A stretch of 15,423 bases of DNA, from positions 1 to 15,423 of the forward strand of contig QAKW01000090.1 of the NCBI GenBank assembly GCA_003343605.1, given 5' to 3'. The DNA is from Clostridiales bacterium (GTDB lineage: Bacteria; Bacillota; Clostridia; Oscillospirales; QAKW01). Position numbers and translations under genes: made by a program. The notes under the pieces were generated by a model. The model did no database searches, had not been told where the DNA came from, and was given only the letters and a program-made list of their open reading frames with translations. Position 1 is the stretch's first letter. Each line of letters opens with the position of its first letter. Below are positions 14,462 to 15,423 of the stretch, piece by piece.

Positions 14462-15325
14462 GTGCCTTGGAAAATTGGTCTATCAACCTGTGGCGGAAAA
14501 GATCTGAGCAAGCGCGGATTTGAACAGTACCGGGATAACGGCATAGAAGCGATGGAGCTTTCTATGAATTACCGGGAATATCAGAATGTGGATTTTGGCA
14601 TGCTCAAACGCAATGCCGCAGAAACCGGCGTGACTCTTTGGTCGATTCATCTGCCGTTTCAACCTTTTCAGACCAACGATCCTTCTGCACTGGAAGAATC
14701 GATCCGGCAGGCAACTGCAGATGCGCAGAAAAAGCTGCTGGAAAAGGCTGCGGTCGCAGGGTTTAAGATCGCTGTGATCCACCCGAGCGGGGAACCCCAT
14801 CAGGAGGAAGAGCGGCCGGCGCGGATCGGCCAGGCGCAAAAAACGTTGGCGGACCTTGCTTCTTTTTCGGCGGGCATCGGGATGACGCTTGCGGTTGAGA
14901 ATCTGCCGAGAACCTGTCTTGGCAGGAATGCAAAGGAAATGAAAAAGCTGCTTGAGGCAGATGAGCGCCTTCGCCTCTGCTTTGATACCAATCATCTGCT
15001 CGGCGAGTCTTTGGAAGATTTTTTAAAACAATGCGCGGCACAGGTCATCACTGTTCATGTTTCTGATTATGATTTTCTCAATGAGCGGCATTGGATGCCC
15101 GGAGAGGGCAGAATCAACTGGAATGCTGTTATAAGCCTGCTGCATGATGCGGGCTATGCAGGCCCCTGGCTTTATGAAGTGGATTTAAAAGCACCTTCTA
15201 CCATCGTGCGCAGCCGAGAGCTGACCTATAAGGATTTTAAGGAGAATGCAGAGGCGCTTTTTGCCGGTTTATCGCCGGCAGCTTTGGGAGAACCGAAAAA
15301 AGATCTGAAGTCTTGGAGAGAATGA
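14462..15325 (+). CDS. Sugar phosphate isomerase/epimerase-like TIM-barrel protein
   Basis: A xylose-isomerase-like TIM barrel (AP endonuclease 2 / sugar isomerase superfamily), 287 residues from the chosen GTG start. Likely metal ligands are E146 in AVENLP, D175 and H178 in CFDTNH, H199 in TVHVSDYD and E239 in LYEVD. IHLPF and VIHPSG supply the usual N-terminal histidines. The motif DYDFLNERHWMPGEGRINW is typical of the sugar-isomerase branch and not of endonuclease IV. The substrate cannot be told from sequence; members act on ketoses, inositols or sugar phosphates. It has its own perfect-consensus promoter and is followed 13 bases later by another gene, so it probably heads an operon unrelated to the upstream one. 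An ATG at 14447 would add five residues. Confidence 0.85.
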   Translation: MPWKIGLSTCGGKDLSKRGFEQYRDNGIEAMELSMNYREYQNVDFGMLKRNAAETGVTLWSIHLPFQPFQTNDPSALEESIRQATADAQKKLLEKAAVAGFKIAVIHPSGEPHQEEERPARIGQAQKTLADLASFSAGIGMTLAVENLPRTCLGRNAKEMKKLLEADERLRLCFDTNHLLGESLEDFLKQCAAQVITVHVSDYDFLNERHWMPGEGRINWNAVISLLHDAGYAGPWLYEVDLKAPSTIVRSRELTYKDFKENAEALFAGLSPAALGEPKKDLKSWRE

Positions 15326-15338
15326 AAGGATTTGAAAT

Positions 15339-15423
15339 ATGCAGCTGGATGCATTCGATTATCTGGAACCGCGCTGCCCGCTGACCGGCGGCAAAGAATT
15401 TTACGGCGGCAATCCGGAGCAGC
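15339..15423 (+). CDS. Start of an unrecognised gene, cut by the right edge
   Basis: An ATG with a GAAAGGA ribosome binding site 8 bases upstream opens a frame that runs to the window end (28 full codons). The protein begins MQLDAFDYLEPRCPLTGGKE, followed by FYGGNPEQ. I do not recognise it. The 13-base spacing suggests co-transcription with the TIM-barrel gene. Confidence 0.6.
   Translation, partial: MQLDAFDYLEPRCPLTGGKEFYGGNPEQ

Noticed and set aside
13878..14486. A 202-codon frame on the minus strand covering tRNA-Leu
   Set aside because: Its middle (VVGLEPTRHRWQRILSPPRL) is the antisense translation of tRNA-Leu, a well-known source of spurious proteins. The rest reads through terminator hairpins and repeats.
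14274..14507. A 77-codon + strand frame before the TIM-barrel gene
   Set aside because: It crosses a terminator hairpin and a promoter and overlaps the real gene in another frame.

Overview
The window is a stretch of ordinary-looking bacterial chromosome, almost certainly from a Gram-positive member of the Bacillota, class Clostridia. A family close to Ruminococcaceae/Oscillospiraceae is my guess, with low confidence on order and family. The pointers are a PolC-type replicative polymerase, WhiA, the dxr-rseP-ispG-polC gene order, AAGGAGG-type ribosome binding sites, frequent TTG starts and consensus sigma-A promoters. Every protein gene I accept lies on the + strand.

Region 1 (1-12851) is one very tight run of eight genes: dxr (5' end cut off by the window edge), rseP, ispG, polC, murB, rapZ, whiA and dnaE. 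Neighbours overlap by 1, 8 or 14 bases or are separated by 4-16 bases, and I see no internal terminator, so it reads as a single operon. It combines two steps of the MEP isoprenoid pathway (Dxr, IspG), a site-2 intramembrane protease (RseP), an early peptidoglycan step (MurB), two regulators (RapZ, WhiA) and both types of DNA polymerase III alpha subunit (PolC, DnaE). It looks like two common Clostridia blocks, dxr-rseP-ispG-polC and murB-rapZ-whiA-dnaE, fused at the polC/murB boundary. The yvcK-type gene that usually sits between rapZ and whiA is absent.

Region 2 (12852-14074) holds pfkA with its own sigma-A promoter and a strong intrinsic terminator, then tRNA-Leu(CAA) with its own promoter. 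Region 3 (14075-14461) is non-coding. It starts with a terminator hairpin directly behind the tRNA, carries a second inverted repeat butted against it, and ends with a second, nearly identical terminator hairpin. The whole 247-base block is bounded by inverted repeats, as a small dispersed repeat would be. Region 4 (14389-15423) has a perfect-consensus sigma-A promoter driving a xylose-isomerase-like TIM-barrel gene and the start of an unrecognised gene cut by the right edge.

The most striking observation is that this PolC (1251 residues) has no DnaQ-like 3'-5' exonuclease domain. That domain is normally inserted in the middle of the PHP domain, but here the PHP chain passes straight across the insertion point with an 18-residue loop. 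The polymerase catalytic residues, zinc finger and clamp-binding tail are intact, and both PolC and DnaE keep all nine predicted PHP metal ligands. A second theme is two improbable perfect inverted repeats inside coding sequence (murB 6927-6957, dnaE 11654-11677). Both fall where the protein departs from its family consensus, and the dnaE one is followed at once by a 9-residue duplication.
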